Positions 12,601-25,261 of a stretch of 64,000 bases of DNA are shown piece after piece (position 1 is the first letter of the stretch; every line of letters begins with the position of its first letter). The notes beneath the pieces were generated by a model that was not told the DNA's origin, did not search any database, and worked only from the letters and a program-made list of their open reading frames with translations. Origin of the DNA: Entonaema liquescens (taxonomy: Eukaryota > Ascomycota > Sordariomycetes > Xylariales > Xylariaceae); NCBI GenBank assembly GCA_902805475.1, contig CADCSX010000005.1, positions 1,313,501 to 1,377,500 on the forward strand, in the 5' to 3' direction. The position numbers were made by a program, and so were the translations under genes.

Positions 12601-13903
12601 CATCTTCTCTATTCTCTGACATGGCAATGGATAGACAGAACACGTGTCTCTTTACAAGAACCGCGGGTATAAATGGAGGAGTGAAACTCGTAAGGAGTGT
12701 CAAACTGCTCCGAGTACTCAGGCAGATAGTTGGTAGTTAACAAACATATTCTTGCATTAGAACACTGGGCGAGACAGTCGAAATAATTGATGCTTTCAAT
12801 ATATTCAGTCACTGACCCCAATTAGCTTCTAGATAGATCTGGAATCCCTTGCAACAAATGAGGTTGCTTTCATGGCTTCCAAATTCACCTCATGACACCC
12901 CGTGAACGGCTTGAAGGATTTTCGGGATGAACTTGAAGCAACACTCAAATGTTTCTTGCGAACTCATAAGAGATATATTGGAATGGCAAAGAGTTACCCG
13001 AAGCAGGTGTTTTACGATGAAAAAAAAAACCCCCCCGTAGCGCGATTTTTTGAAATGAGATTGAAGGGCACGAGCAGTATCTACATGTGAGAGTTTTCAT
13101 GATGCTTAAGTGATCGCTTTCAAATTCATCACGTTCATTACTTAAATTGAGCCTTGACAAATATGATGAATTGCCAAGGTGAATTTTGATGAGGCAAATC
13201 GCATCATGGATTTAGCGCTTACCTGAAATGAAGAATATTCATGCCGGATCACCAGCGCTTATAATTGTGACCGGTCTGAGGAGCATATTGGTTACGCCGT
13301 CGGGCCCGTTGAATGGGCCTCCGCAGCGAAACGCTTAGGGTTCAAGAGTGTAATTTACTTATACGATCTCCGATAAACTCATATGTCCGTCTGGCTCACC
13401 TATTGATTGTGAATATCGCGGAATATGGTGAGTTAATAGAGAGATCATGGTGTGTGTGATTACATGTATGCCAGCATTTCGTGAAACGTTGGCCTCAGCT
13501 GGCCACTTCGCATCCAGGAATCGCCAGCTTGAAATTGAACTCACCGGGACGCACCACCGGGGAGATACACGTCATTAGGTATACCTGCCCAACGAGTTGG
13601 ACGTCGGATGTTTCCTGCCTGACATCGAGTATAAAATGTGTAGCTTCATCATGGCTTCCTTATTCCCTCACTTACGGATGGGAAACTATGGCTAGCCAAA
13701 GGGCAACAGAGAGAGGAGAGGCTTCTGCCTACAAAATCTCTCTCCTCTCTCTTACATCTTACACCCTTGAAAGATCATGCAGTCGACTATCATTTAATTT
13801 GGACTGAAGCATCAAATATCTCATTAGATATTGCTCAGTAACATACAGTAGAAGTCTATCGTTCAATCTACACGGTATACATAATTTAACGGCCCCCCCA
13901 AAA
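9690..13903. other. 4.2-kb gene-poor region
   Basis: Only short frames without conserved motifs or consistent splice sites. The frames at 10001-10727 and 12609-13090 either lack an ATG or overlap on both strands and look like chance. The base composition is not RIP-like. A hairpin near the right end is listed separately. Confidence 0.4.
13708..13752. promoter_or_regulatory. 13-bp inverted repeat upstream of the Cys-tail gene
   Basis: AGAGAGAGGAGAG at 13708-13720 is perfectly complemented at 13740-13752 across a 19-nt loop. It lies ~150 bp before the ATG at 13904. GA/CT-rich tracts like this occur in fungal promoters; whether it folds or binds a factor is not known. Confidence 0.4.
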
Positions 13904-14642
13904 ATGCATCACATTGTTCGAGAACCACCTCAACCTCACCATCCGATGGCTGCTGAGCCCCAACGCGGGAGCCTTGCTCGAGGCAGCAGCGGGATGCAGC
14001 ACAGCTGTGCGCCCCAACAGAGCAGCGCACCTCAAGGCGATAACACCGGGAATGTCAGCGATGTCAGCCGCGGGAATGCCGGCGGCTCTAAGCAGAAGCG
14101 AGTATTATTTGGGTGCGTTATCCCTGGCCGCATCATGACCAACTACTTGCGAGGACAGACATCTCGCTAACAACCCCACTAGAGACTTGGATTGCTACAG
14201 CTTTTCCAAGTCAGGATCGAATGCTGCAGCAGCGCAAGAAGGCCGGCAGAGCGGCGAGCCGGAGTACGAGAACATCCCACTCGCTCCGATCGTCAGAGCA
14301 GCTCCCCTCGTTCAGCTGAAGCCAACTAAGCAGCCTGCTGCCAATGCGTCTACTACTGAATATACTAGCTTTCCCAGCCCAGGTCTGGGAACCAGTACGT
14401 CAACCCAGGCCGGACCCGCGCAAGGCAGTCGATCTTCAGAGAGCTCGAGCCAGGCACAACGGCCGCAAGGGCGGCGGCCAAAAGGGCTGACACGGCCTCT
14501 TAGGCTCGGAGCTACCCAAGCCGGGCCGGAAGGAAGCGAGGAAAGCTACATCTCCCGCGGAGGAGATACCGGGAACTGCTTCAACGAGCCTTGCGGCTGC
14601 TGCATCTACTGGTTCCAAAAGGTCTGCTGCGATGACGATTGA
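13904..14642 (+). CDS. Low-complexity protein with Cys-rich C-terminus
   Basis: Two exons (13904-14112 and 14183-14642) give 222 residues. The 70-nt intron starts GTGCGT, has GCTAAC near its end and closes with CACTAG. The body is rich in Ser, Gly, Gln, Pro and Ala and is probably disordered. The last 21 residues are striking: CFNEPCGCCIYWFQKVCCDDD, with six cysteines and aromatic residues in an otherwise Cys-poor protein. There is no signal peptide. Such a tail could be S-acylated and anchor the protein to a membrane; this is inference. I do not recognise the family. An alternative ATG at 13949 (MAAEPQRG) would shorten it by 15 residues. Confidence 0.55.
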
Positions 14643-15051
14643 AGGTTAGATGGGGTTGGCGAGAGCCCTCCCCGCGGCTGGCGTACGAGGTGGCGAGCGT
14701 ACATTTCTAGGAAGTTGTCGAGGTTACGGGACGACATCATTACATTCCTCCACCTGTTGGTGCTCGTTTTAATTGCGTTGATTTTGAGAATTCCGTGCGG
14801 CCTTATAAATGTTGGGAATCTGGTCTGGGCTTTTCTTTCTGATGCTAGAGTGGTTTTGCCGTCTGATACTGTGTTGCCTCTCTAGGTTACGAGAGGCTGG
14901 GTTTTGCCTTGGGAGCGTGGATTATTATAATATTATAGGATGGGCATGGATAGGAACCCGTATATTGGCTTTGGGGTATAGCGGATTGAACAGTTCTAAT
15001 ACCTAGTCATAAACTGAGATAGGCAAGCGATCACATCCCTTCCACTTGGGA
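14643..15051. other. Intergenic region between convergent genes
   Basis: 3' flanks of the Cys-tail gene and the SRR1-like gene. A short hydrophobic frame at 14809-15006 has no supporting context. Confidence 0.45.
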
Positions 15052-16283
15052 TCAGTGCTTTCTGATGTACATCGAGATGTCTTCCAACGATGGATGATAT
15101 CCTAGACGTTCCTCGTCGTATTCGTCTTCTAGCATTCGCTGAACTCTCTCGGACGAGTGATCGGCACTAGAAACATTGGTAAATGGTTAGCGTTATTTAT
15201 AAGAATGTTAGAATGGTGAGAGCAAAACCTACCAAGTTAGAGCATTTGGTCCATTCATTTCCATCATTCTGTGTTGGATAATCGCAACGGGGCGTGCGAT
15301 GTCAGCAATGATCTGTCGTACGGGTATGTTGGGATCAATAGACACAACAAGAGTCGTGTCGTCCACTTCTAGAAATGCTTCAGGGTCTTCTATCACCGTG
15401 ATCCCCGCAGCTGTCAGGACCGCCTTGTCTTGGGGTAGGTAAGCCGGATCCTGTGCAAAACACCGTATCGGAGGAGGTTCAACTGCCTGGCTCCTCGATA
15501 GCGAGTCCTTAATATTCCGGAACATTCCAGAGATCTTGCTGTTGCCCCCTTTCGCTTTTAATAACGTCTCTCGGAGATAGAGGACAAGCGCGTGCTGGAC
15601 CATTGATGGGTTAGACACTCCCGAGCCCTTAGTTAACGTACCCAGGGCGATGGCGACGATTTTCTCAACGTTGGCTAGTTGTACCCTTTTCGATTTTAGT
15701 AATCCCTTTAGCTGATCGTGCTGTCCGCTCATCTCCCATTGCTGCCTCACGCCGTTGAATGCCTCGCCTAGCTCCTTGGTAGAGAACGTGGTGGACAGAG
15801 TTGCATTGGTTGAAGGCAACCTATGGTGGTGTGATGGTGGAGATGGACCTAACCATGTAACTCCTATTCCGACAGAAGCCTTATTGGGATCGACAGCTTC
15901 CATATCTTCCTGTGAGAGGACGTTTTGTATCGAACGGTAGTATATGTACGGCCCGAACCTTTTGCGAAGTCAGTATACGGGTTCAAGTTGAAAGATCCAA
16001 TCCCGTTGAGTTCTTACCTCCTGTCACCATGATTGCAACGCCTGTCCACCCAAACCGGCGGCTTACTTCGGTCGACTATAACCTTAACATATTCGCCCTT
16101 CATATTAGTTAACCAGAGCTCGTCACTTCCAAGCCCATCATCCTCGAACTTGTCAAGCTGCATGAATACTTGAAAAATGGCATCTTTGCTGAACAGTTGA
16201 ACGCCTCTGTTATACATTTCCATAATATCATTAGAGACAGCTTTGACTTCAGCGTCATCCTTCTGTCCCTGTTTCCCTGCCAT
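15052..16283 (-). CDS. SRR1-like domain protein
   Basis: Three exons (16283-16018, 15958-15233, 15166-15052) sum to 369 codons. Introns are GTAAGA...AAAAG (59 nt) and GTAGGT...CTAG (66 nt), both phase 2. The start MAGKQGQKDD fits the first exon. The C-terminal half resembles the SRR1-like domain of Pezizomycotina proteins: an IRCFAQDPAYLPQDKAVL segment leads to GITVIEDPEAFLEVDDTTLVVSIDPNIPV, the usual pattern of a displaced substrate loop followed by a hydrophobic strand. Plant SRR1 acts in circadian regulation and yeast Ber1 in proteasome and tubulin phenotypes, but the biochemical activity of the domain is not established. The N-terminal MFRNIKDSL region and the final acidic helix show nothing more. 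Confidence 0.7.
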
Positions 16284-16976
16284 ATTGAAGAGAATATTGC
16301 AGTAATGAGATATGATGTAAGAAAATGATTGTGACGTTCTAATGAGTAGGTAAATAGGGGGTGTGAGCCTGAGCGAGATATTTTGATGCGTATTTTCGAA
16401 TTGGACGCGTCGGGATGAATGAACTTGCGGTTTAGGCAACCTAGAGTGTCTTTAGTAGGTTCTTGTCTTATCCATCTATTTTAGACTGCCTTTTTATCTG
16501 ACTATTTCATATTGATGAATTCCGAAATGCGAGGATGAGGATTGTATTTATGGCGTGGGAGGCGGCGGTGTTGCTAAGCAACGTTATACCTTGGTAAAAC
16601 AAGTCATTATGACAACTCATGATACCACAAGCGATTGATTGTTTGAGCGCATCCTAATAGCAATCTGAACACTTCATCAAACGTGCGCATGTTACTTTTT
16701 CATTTTGTAGTAAAACCATGGGACCGTGCATCAAAGATGCACATACTTAGATGTAGTCTTACACAAAACTTAATGTGTGACCATACGCACGCACCTGGAG
16801 TACTTAGGTCCTATGGAAAAAAGTAGAAAGTTAAGTCACTAGATAGGTATATTCTCAGTGGCTTTGCGATGGAAGTTTTCCCGATAGACAACTTGTAAAT
16901 AGGAAAACTAAGCCGTTATCATGACCGCCCAATCATCTATGCCGAGAGATTGGTAGAAATAGGAAACACCTGAGCA
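16284..16976. other. Intergenic region
   Basis: Promoter side of the SRR1-like gene and 3' flank of the aldolase-family gene. Nothing else recognised. Confidence 0.45.
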
Positions 16977-18016
16977 TTACTTCAAAAAGTCGCCTTTCGT
17001 TTTTGCGAGTTGCTCGTCATAATCTAGTATATGTTAGAGAGCATATCTAATACGAATGCTGTGAAATTGAAAATGAAGAAAAGGATTGATTAGCTCAGTC
17101 TTACAAGGTTGAAAAGCAAGCCATCCCTTTTCAGGGCCGCCGACTTGGAGAGAAGTGTAAGAGGCTTCGTCATCGTCGATGAGGATCTTCTTGTGTCCCG
17201 AAGCGGAAGCTGCGTCAGCGAGCAACTGAGCTTGGCAAGTCCTCTCCAGGCTAATGAACCAGAATGCTGCTTCGTCGACACTGCCGCCAACGGTGAGTAG
17301 ACCGTGGTTCTGGAGTATCACAGCCTTCCCGTTTCCAAGGGCCTTGGAGATCCTCCTCCCCTCCTCGCTATCGAGGACGACACCGCGGAAGTCTCGGTAC
17401 ACCCCGTGGCTCTCGTAGAAGCGACAGGCGTCCTGGGTAATCATCTCTAGCTCCCTCCCGAAGACCGAAAACGCCTTTCCGTGGACACTATGAGCGTGGC
17501 ACGCAGCATGGACATCCGGCCGCGCCTTGTGGATCTGCGAGTGGATCGCAAAGGCGGCCGCGTTCACGGGCTCGTCGCCTTCGACCACGTTACCGTCTTC
17601 GTCGCAAAGAATCAGGTCGGATACCTTGATCAGTGAGAAGTGCATCGAGAGCGGGTTTAACCCTATTCTTAGGGTTAGAGATGTAAACTTTTGACTGCGT
17701 GGGACTTACAAAAATGGTCGGTTAGAATAGGGTCCCGGACGGAGATGTGTCCTGCAACACCCTCATCGAAGCCGCGGTCGGCGAAGACTCGGAATGCTGC
17801 TGCTAGATGCTGCTTCCGGTATAGCCGTTCATCTTCGAGGTTGTCGAACTTGGGATAGGTCCTGATGTTTAGCTTCTTCCCACTCTTTGTAGTACCGGTG
17901 ACCTGGACCTGGGGAGGAATCTCAACCCTCCCCCTTCCGCTGGAACCGTTCACCGAGGTTCTCTCAGCGATGGGGAATGTTGGGGTTGCCTTAGTGATTG
18001 TCTCTGTGGTAGACAT
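16977..18016 (-). CDS. Class II aldolase/adducin-family protein
   Basis: Three exons (18016-17710, 17662-17105, 17023-16977) give 303 residues. The first intron (47 nt) joins HF to WLNPL, producing the family motif DHFWLNP; the last intron (81 nt) supplies the expected end FQPYYDEQLAKTKGDFLK. The aldolase II fold is evident: GHISVRDP near residue 90, the metal-binding CHAHSVHG with His158 and His160, and QNHGLLTVG with His222. The usual distal Glu sits in the middle. Bacterial relatives cleave fuculose- or ribulose-phosphate; the many fungal paralogues have no confirmed substrate. With the downstream FucP-type permease about 4 kb away a sugar link is tempting but unproven. Confidence 0.85.
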
Positions 18017-18432
18017 TTTGATGCTATAGACTTAATTAACTAGATTGGTAAAGTGAGCAGCTGGTTCTCGACTTCTTGATAGTAAAACCTATAGGTAATA
18101 GACACGGGAGATCACTTGGTGTAAAATAAGTACCGTATCCCTGGCACAACTCCGCTTGGCGGGGAAGTTGTAATGAACAATATCTCCCACCAATTGCGAG
18201 CTCGGTTGACGATGTGGTCGGGGCTGTTCTCCAAATCGCTAGAAACTAGTTGATAAAGATGACGAACTCGTACAGTGCTTGTACTGTCCGTTGCTCGGTA
18301 AATACGAATGCTACGCCTGGGCTAGGGGCCCTTTACCCTCTTATTAGGCTACGATATATCGCTGGTGTAGCAAGAATACTGTCTTTAGTAAAATAATTCT
18401 ATGTCTAGAGTAGTTGTAATCTCTAAGCCGAA
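18017..18432. other. Intergenic region
   Basis: Promoter of the aldolase-family gene and 3' flank of the MFS gene. No gene seen. Confidence 0.45.
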
Positions 18433-20520
18433 TTACTGTCGGTCTTCACTCGTCCCATCACGCAGAGCACTACTCTCTCCGCTCTCTCTATACTTCGTCT
18501 TATCATCCGGGCTCTTCCACCCCGTAGCGGCTTGGACCACCGTGACGATTATCGACAAGACCACAGCAGCCTGGAACAGGACTTTCAACCCATCAACGTA
18601 ACCTTGGACGGCGATTGTCTGCTCCTTAGGTTCAAGACCGCCATTAAAGACCAAAGCAGGACTACCGATAAGCTTCCTAATTAAGTCACTGCGGTCCTTA
18701 GGGTCATCTGGGCCATCGATCATCTCGAAGCCCTTTTTGAGGGACTCTCGTAGAGTTCTGGAAAAGATGCCGCCGCCAATTGCGCTGCCGAAGCTGCCCG
18801 CAAATCCTCTAAATGTGCCGAGCAAACTAGTAGCGATATAGTGGGTATCCGGTAAGGTCAAATGCAGCAGATGCGCGAGTGTGTAATTCAATGCTGCACC
18901 GGTGAAGAAGCCGTTGAGGAAGACAATACCGATGTATACGGCAATTGGAATATCCGGGGTGGAAACCAGTGAGAGGCAGAAGAGACTTGCGGCAAAGAGA
19001 ACGAAGGATATGAGACAAGAAGCCCAGAAGCTCCCGGTACGACGAATGTGTAACCACTAGAGCACAGTTAGTAGAATGCCAGGACTAAAGAGGATGAAGA
19101 GAGCTTACACCGGCAAGAAGTCCACCCAGGCCGAATCCTAAGTTGGTTGGTATAAGAATACTACCACTGGTCGCCGGTGTGAAACCGCGCACTGCAAGGG
19201 CCGTGATTGGAGCATAGAATAACACGGTCCAACGAGCTGCCATGAAACCAAGTTGGGAAACACATGTCAATATGGCACCCCGGTTCTGGATGACAGAAAT
19301 CGGAATGATGGGGTCAACTGCAACGTAGTACTCAATCAACACAAAGATAATAAGTGTCACTAATGAGATGAAGAGCGGAATAGCTTCAATTGTACCGGAT
19401 AGTCCATATAGGAAAAGCACAACGGTAGCAGTCTATGTGAGGTCAGCAGGGAGGCGCGAATTGCCTATGAGGTAGGCCACTTTAAACATCCGGCTTACCA
19501 GGAATAGAGCGCCCGCATAATCGATCCTCTTTAACTTTGTGGACAGAGAACCATCCTTGGAAGTTTGTCCTGACGAGAATGAATGTGGGATACTGAAGTA
19601 GATTCCCAACCCGGCAATTAAGCTAGGGGGAACCTGAATCCAAAAGAGAGCTCTCTAGATGACAATGTGAGTTTATGTATTTCAGCTTGGCGGATAGCGA
19701 ACACCCTTACCCAACCGGTGACAGATATTAACGCGCCGGATAAGACAGCTCCCAATGAGACACCTGTAGTAAACCCAGCATTTCTAATAAACCACATTAG
19801 AACCACTCACTCCCGGAATATATGCCCGACTTACAGAAGTCCAACAAATAATCCCCGCTTTCGTTTCGTCGTCAGCTCGAGGATAAGAACGATGGCCAAG
19901 GCCGTAGAGCCTCCGCCGCCTACTCCCGTGACAAGTCGCCCTAGTATAAACACCGGGAACGAGCGAGCCTGGGACGTGATGAAGCATCCAGTGGCGAAGA
20001 GCGTGGACGAAACTAATACCATAGTACGGGGCGAAAAGATAGAAGCTAGCTTTCCGACCAGGGGCGTCGACGAGGACATCGCGACGAGAAACGCTGTCGT
20101 GAACCACATGGCGTTCTCGTACGAGTCCAAGTCGGCGGCTATCGTTGACTGTGCCATGGTGATACCTGACATGTTGGTAGCTATTGGTAGACGACGTTAG
20201 TAACCCTTAACACATAGGGGCTTCGGGTTACACCAACCTTGTAAGAATATCAGAAGGTAGACACTAAGCACGATAGCCAGTCCCCGCGCGCGGCTAACCC
20301 TCTGGTTCGGGGTGTCCAAGTCGGAAGAGTCTTCATCGTGCGAAGATTCGGAGGTTGCAGATGATACGCTACCCGCGGCCGGAGAACTGGACTCGGAGCG
20401 TAGAAGCGGCGTCTCCTCCGTAGTGGAGTCATCTGCTGAAGGCCAATCCTTGGAATCGACAGGCTTTCCCACACCAGTCTTGGAGGGAAAGCTTCTAGAA
20501 GACTCTGGTTGGGAGCTCAT
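18433..20520 (-). CDS. VBA-like MFS transporter (14-helix drug:H+ or amino-acid antiporter type)
   Basis: Six exons (20520-20238, 20180-19835, 19783-19711, 19654-19499, 19432-19109, 19056-18433) sum to 602 codons. All five introns are 51-66 nt and keep frame. A ~75-residue acidic and Ser-rich cytoplasmic head ends in an ETPLLRSES stretch, a dileucine-like vacuolar sorting signal. The first helix follows (LAIVLSVYLLIFLQA). Motif A appears as GKLASIFSPRTMVL. The central GGGGSTALAIVLILEL and the NAGFTTGVSLGAVLSG segment are typical of DHA2/VBA transporters. Fourteen helices are expected. In yeasts, VBA proteins move basic amino acids into the vacuole; many filamentous homologues export toxins or drugs. 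Substrate unknown. Confidence 0.88.
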
Positions 20521-21738
20521 GATGACTTTGAGAATATCAAAGCTCTCAGACCCACAACATCCACGATCGTAACACAATTCCTTCTCCCTAATACCTCCCC
20601 TACTTAAACGTCTAACATAAAACGGATACTACCTTGTGACGAAGAATACAGGTAAGGGTGAAGTAAATCAAAATCTCAAGTATGAATTAAATGTGAGTGT
20701 TCTATGATGTTGTCCCTTAGAAACTTAAACATGGAAGACATCACTCAGATGCCTGTTATGGATTAGCTGATTGGTAAGCTCATAATAAGTCATATCCGAG
20801 CCTAGTAGTATTCCGTTCTGCTTGGCGCATATAAGCTTTTATATGCATACAGCCTCAATGTTTGGATCACCAATTTATCCAGGCGCTACTAGGATAATTC
20901 TCCTTTTCTTTGTTATCTGATGGTTGATTTTATACGAGAATTGCTATTGAAATTTATGAACCAATAAGAATTTTTATTACGGTCTCCGACTCCATAAATG
21001 TCGAAAGATTTAGATACCCCGAGACTTCCGGTCATGGTAGACTTATCCTTGGGTTAGTGTTAATTGGTGTTGTAATTGTCCCTAACTATCTAACAGTTAT
21101 TTTTAAGTAACTATTCAAAGACAATACCACTATTGAATCGAACCTGAACAGAGCTATCCCGCCTCGCTGTATCGCTGCATCTGGCATGGATTAGGTACTC
21201 ATTCGGGTAACCTAGGATATTTTTCGCAACATTAATTGCGCAGAAGAACTCCGTCGTATGACTCAATTCCTGACCGTAAGTGACTCGCCATTAACGACAA
21301 TCGCTTAGCTCGTCAGTTTTACTTAAGTCGTTAGGGTTCTTAGATGCCCCAAATTCTCTGAACGTGGTTCGACTGTTGATATGTAAATTATATCCATCCT
21401 TCTACTCCTATAGCCTTTTACCAACATCCCATTAGTATAGAGATACCCTCACTAGTATTTGTGAGCTTACCTTGGTGTCATGGAGTTTTCCAGCGATCCA
21501 ATTGGCTGTATACTAAATGAGGATTCCCATGATATTTCCAAGAATATATAAAGTAAAGCAAATCGGAAGTTCTTGGCGAAATCTCCATCGGCTAGTTAAA
21601 GCAAAAAACCTCCTGTCGGACAAGATCGATGTGATGATTCGTTATTACCGAAAATTCGACCTAGGAGTATTAAGCTGACTGGCTACCAATATAGCTAGTA
21701 TGAATTTCATTTTGGACCTCGGTTCTTTGTACGTTGTC
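20521..21738. other. Intergenic region upstream of the MFS gene
   Basis: AT-leaning, 1.2 kb, no gene recognised. It holds the MFS promoter and the 3' flank of the fusion gene. Confidence 0.45.
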
Positions 21739-24695
21739 TCAACCTGGGCTGCCAGGATGAGCTGGACTAGCTGGGCTACTGGGGCTAACAGGACTACCAA
21801 GGCTATCACGATTCATCTCGTGGAGCTCTGTCGCTGTTCCAGGATCGGAGCTTTTCCTGCCGGGGAGCGCAGTGCTACCTTTGCTCAGGGCAATCGAAAA
21901 GCGCTTGAGGAACCCGGCTTTGTCATCATCCATAGGCATTACGCCCACCGAAGCCCTTCGTCGTGCTGCAAGAATAGTGTCCAGATCCATATCCCGATTA
22001 GCTCGGTCCTGTATTTTTGACTGATCCTCCGCACCGACTCGAGCGTCAACCAACGCACGGGCATCGCGTTTCAAATCTAAAAAGAGAGAGAAGAATCCAG
22101 TAACAACAAGAAGAGCGGGGACTAGGCTAAAAGCTGTCTGGATACTACCGCCTTGCTCGGTGATTGCGTAAATGACGTATGGCCAAAACGCTGGCCCGGA
22201 AGCCCCCATGGTGATCCAAGCCGCTGCTCGTTTCGTACGTTTTCCCTGTCCGCGAAGCCCCAGCGTGAATATAAGGGGCCACATAGGTCCTTCGAAAAAG
22301 AAGAAAAGGATCAACGGTATAGCGATAAGATCCGGTCTGGTTCCACGGAGAGCTGCTACTAATACGCCACAAATAATGCTCAATCCAGTCGTAATACTCA
22401 AAACTGTGCGTGGCTGTGGTACTTTCGGGTGAGTTGGTGATAGATAAGCGAGATACGCGGTAATAAAACGCGAGACTGCGAAGGCAGTGTGAGCAATGAG
22501 AAGGTAATTCGGAACAGAAAGCGCGAGATTAAGCGGATGCTGCGACAAGCTCTTCGCCGTATGCTGAGATCCAGATGGGGATTGCACGCTGTCCTGATGC
22601 GTTAAGATTTCGTGGAAAAAGATACTGGTGGTTTCCTGACCCGCAACGTAAGTCCATTGGCCCAAAACAGCCAACGTTAAGGTCCAGGTCCGGAGTTCTA
22701 ACCCACCACAGCTACGTTTTTTAGGATCCACCGGGAGGTACCGTGTAGAGTGCTCCATCTCAGCATCGGTCACCTCCGGTAACGGCATATAATAAAAGAA
22801 GAGGGCCAGTGCCGCACAGAGAAGTGTAATGGCCAAGTATGTCCATTGGACATCTAGTAGTGATAATGTCCCCGTGTCATCGGAGGTGTTGGAAGTAAAG
22901 AAGATCTTCTGAGCCAGAAGTCCACTTAAAACGGTGGTAATAGCTTGGATCCCCTGGGCAAGACAAAGTCTCATTTCTGCATAATCCATCGGTCCGCAGA
23001 ATATGAGAAACGGATTGGCTCCTGTTTCAATGATCGCTAGACCAAATCCGACAACGAAGTTGCAGATCAAGAAACCGGCAAACGAGGTCAGAACAGCACT
23101 GGGCCAAAACATGATTGTTCCTACGCCATAGAAACAAAGCCCTACAATGAACGTTGCCCTATAACCACCGATCTGGTCCGGGCCATTTTTCTTCCTCCTT
23201 GAACGAGAATGCTCGTCATGTCGCAGAATCCACTCGCCAACAAGAAGCGGGCCAACCAAATAGCCCCCTCCAAAGTAGACTGAAGATAGACCAATCGTTT
23301 CGGCCGTTGACATGCCTGCGACCGCGGAGACAGCTTCGTTGAGCTGATTGAGAAGACCATAGGAGAACCCCCACAATAGGAACAAGATCGTGACGACAGT
23401 ACAGTACTTGAAAGAGTCCCGGACCGAGGTCCTAATCATGCTTTTTGGACGACGCATGTTTACGAAGCCAAAGTAAACCGAGTTTTCAAACGCAGAGTAG
23501 GTTCCCGTAACACTCGTTAGCGCAGTAGGCGATCGATCGAGGGGATCCGGTGGGGGAATGGGATGCGAGTTCATATCGGGCGTGGTAAGAAAGTCGAGAG
23601 CAGACACCTGACTGTCCCGGCTAGGCGCAGCATGAGTCTGGGAAGGTGGTGTAACTTGATCCTCAGTTAACATAGCCGAAGTCGGGGGTCGCCCAGTATT
23701 CGAACTTCCATTCCCGTCTGTTGAGGTGTCCTTATCGTATGTTCGGGTCGCGTTAGGGTCAACCAACATAGCAGGTAGGATACGACGGACGAGAGGTTTC
23801 AGTGTTGGGATGCATGCGCAGATTATACCAACATTGACCTCGACGGCAGACCACATGAGGGAGAAGGATGCGTTCCAAGCGAACTGGGATGAATCTCCAA
23901 AAGTCGCTTCTGGGTTACTCGAGACTGTTGCGGAGACCTGTGTGATGGCTTGCTCGAGATAATAGATCCGGACGACATCCACTATAGTAACAAATATACC
24001 CAAGGCGAACGTGAAGATCAGTATGACTTTCTGACGCCGTGGAAGCCTCATGCTGGTTAGAACAGGTAAGGGCAAAGCTAGAATCGCGAGGTCCGTTACG
24101 ACATTGACCGGGGCCGAACATATGAACTCGGTTAGCAATGGGATGCAGTACGCTGTACCGGTGTATGGATCAAATGCCGCTTGGACCGGTCGGCATTGGA
24201 AGATGTTGATTAATGTTAGGACCGCGCCAGCCAAGTTGACAATAACCAGAACAGCCCATGAGGCTAGCCGCAGTACCTTCTGCGTGTTCTTAGATAAACG
24301 AAGGTAAAATATCAGAACGGACGTCTTTGTAGCCATTAAGGCCGGGTTCTGTAGTATAATTAGATTCAAGTTCGACATAGCCTTCACTATAAGGTTGGGC
24401 CTACATATAAGACTGAAAACGCATATTCGGAGCGTCGCAGGGTGTTCCAATTTTCAGCGGGTATATCCTCATCGTGTCGACCAAGTCCCTTACTAGCACC
24501 CAGGTCGATGGCGAAGCTAAGAGCGAAAGCGATAACCCAGGCAATGACAATGAAGTAGTCGTCCCAAGTAACGCTTCGTACGATACGGATCCGACAGAAC
24601 AGCCTCGCTGCAACAATACAACTAGTCAGGACAAGCGTCGCTATGGTCACAGCGAAGACCGCAGGACCGCGATTGGGGAAATCGCCTGACGACAT
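21739..24695 (-). CDS. SAT4-type seven-helix domain fused to FucP-like MFS permease
   Basis: Exons 24695-24405 and 24348-21739 (one 56-nt intron) encode 966 residues. Residues ~1-300 form a complete SAT4/rhodopsin-like domain: VTWDDYFIVIAWV in the first loop, LYNPALMATKTSVLIFYLRLS in helix 3, the Cys pair around FQCRPVQAAF, and GIICACIPTLKPLVRRILP in helix 7. A ~105-residue Ser/Pro linker still contains the family's tail signature FGFVNMRRPKSMI (about 390-402). Immediately afterwards a full MFS of the L-fucose permease family starts (FLLWGFSYGLLNQLNE). It has GFGLAIIETGANPF and AEMRLCLAQGIQA, holding the conserved Glu and Arg of FucP-type permeases, and a second half ending near residue 860. 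A ~100-residue Ser/Pro tail follows. The junction lies inside a 2.6-kb uninterrupted exon, so it is not an exon-joining mistake. It may act as a receptor-transporter or transceptor; this is inference. Confidence 0.88.
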
Positions 24696-25261
24696 ATTTA
24701 GTATGGGGATGTCGTTTGCGACTAGGCACCTCAGGTAAGGCCATTAGAACGTATCCGCTCCTTGGAGGAGATGAGATAGATGTCTTTAGAGGGACGTGAA
24801 TTATAGTATAGTATATTCGACCAAAGCGGTACCGTTAAGGTTAAGGGAATTATGCTTCCTGAGTCTAATGTTCTATGTGGGGACATTAAGTGAATAAGAT
24901 CAAGTAGCACTAGTCGGATTATAATCAGCGTTGCTTATATAAGTGCATGCCCGGTGGGACATTAAGAACGAATTGTCGTTGAAGCCGTTATTGGAGTACG
25001 ATAGGTCCAGTTCTCCAGGGGGCGTTGGTTTAACCCAATGTCAGCCAGAGGTCGTAGGAATTGGCCAGAGATGTCGAAGGAAACGAAGAATAACAGGAAA
25101 AGAGGGAAGGGAGCAAAAAAAAAAAAAAAGGAAAAGGGTAAGAAAGATGCGTTTGTGGTGGCGGTGAGGAGAGCTGGAGCTATCGTAAATGAGGCAGACA
25201 AGACCGCCTACCCCGCGACCAACATAGGTGAGCGACAATGACCAGGACCGAGGGGAGAAAG

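Noticed and set aside
12902..13090. 62-codon frame and nearby 13481-13807 frame
   Set aside because: Both lack an ATG start and have no neighbouring exon that continues them.
16977..24695. A sugar-catabolism cluster formed by the aldolase, MFS and FucP-type genes
   Set aside because: All three are on the minus strand, but no kinase, isomerase or regulator accompanies them and aldolase-family substrates are unknown; adjacency alone is weak.
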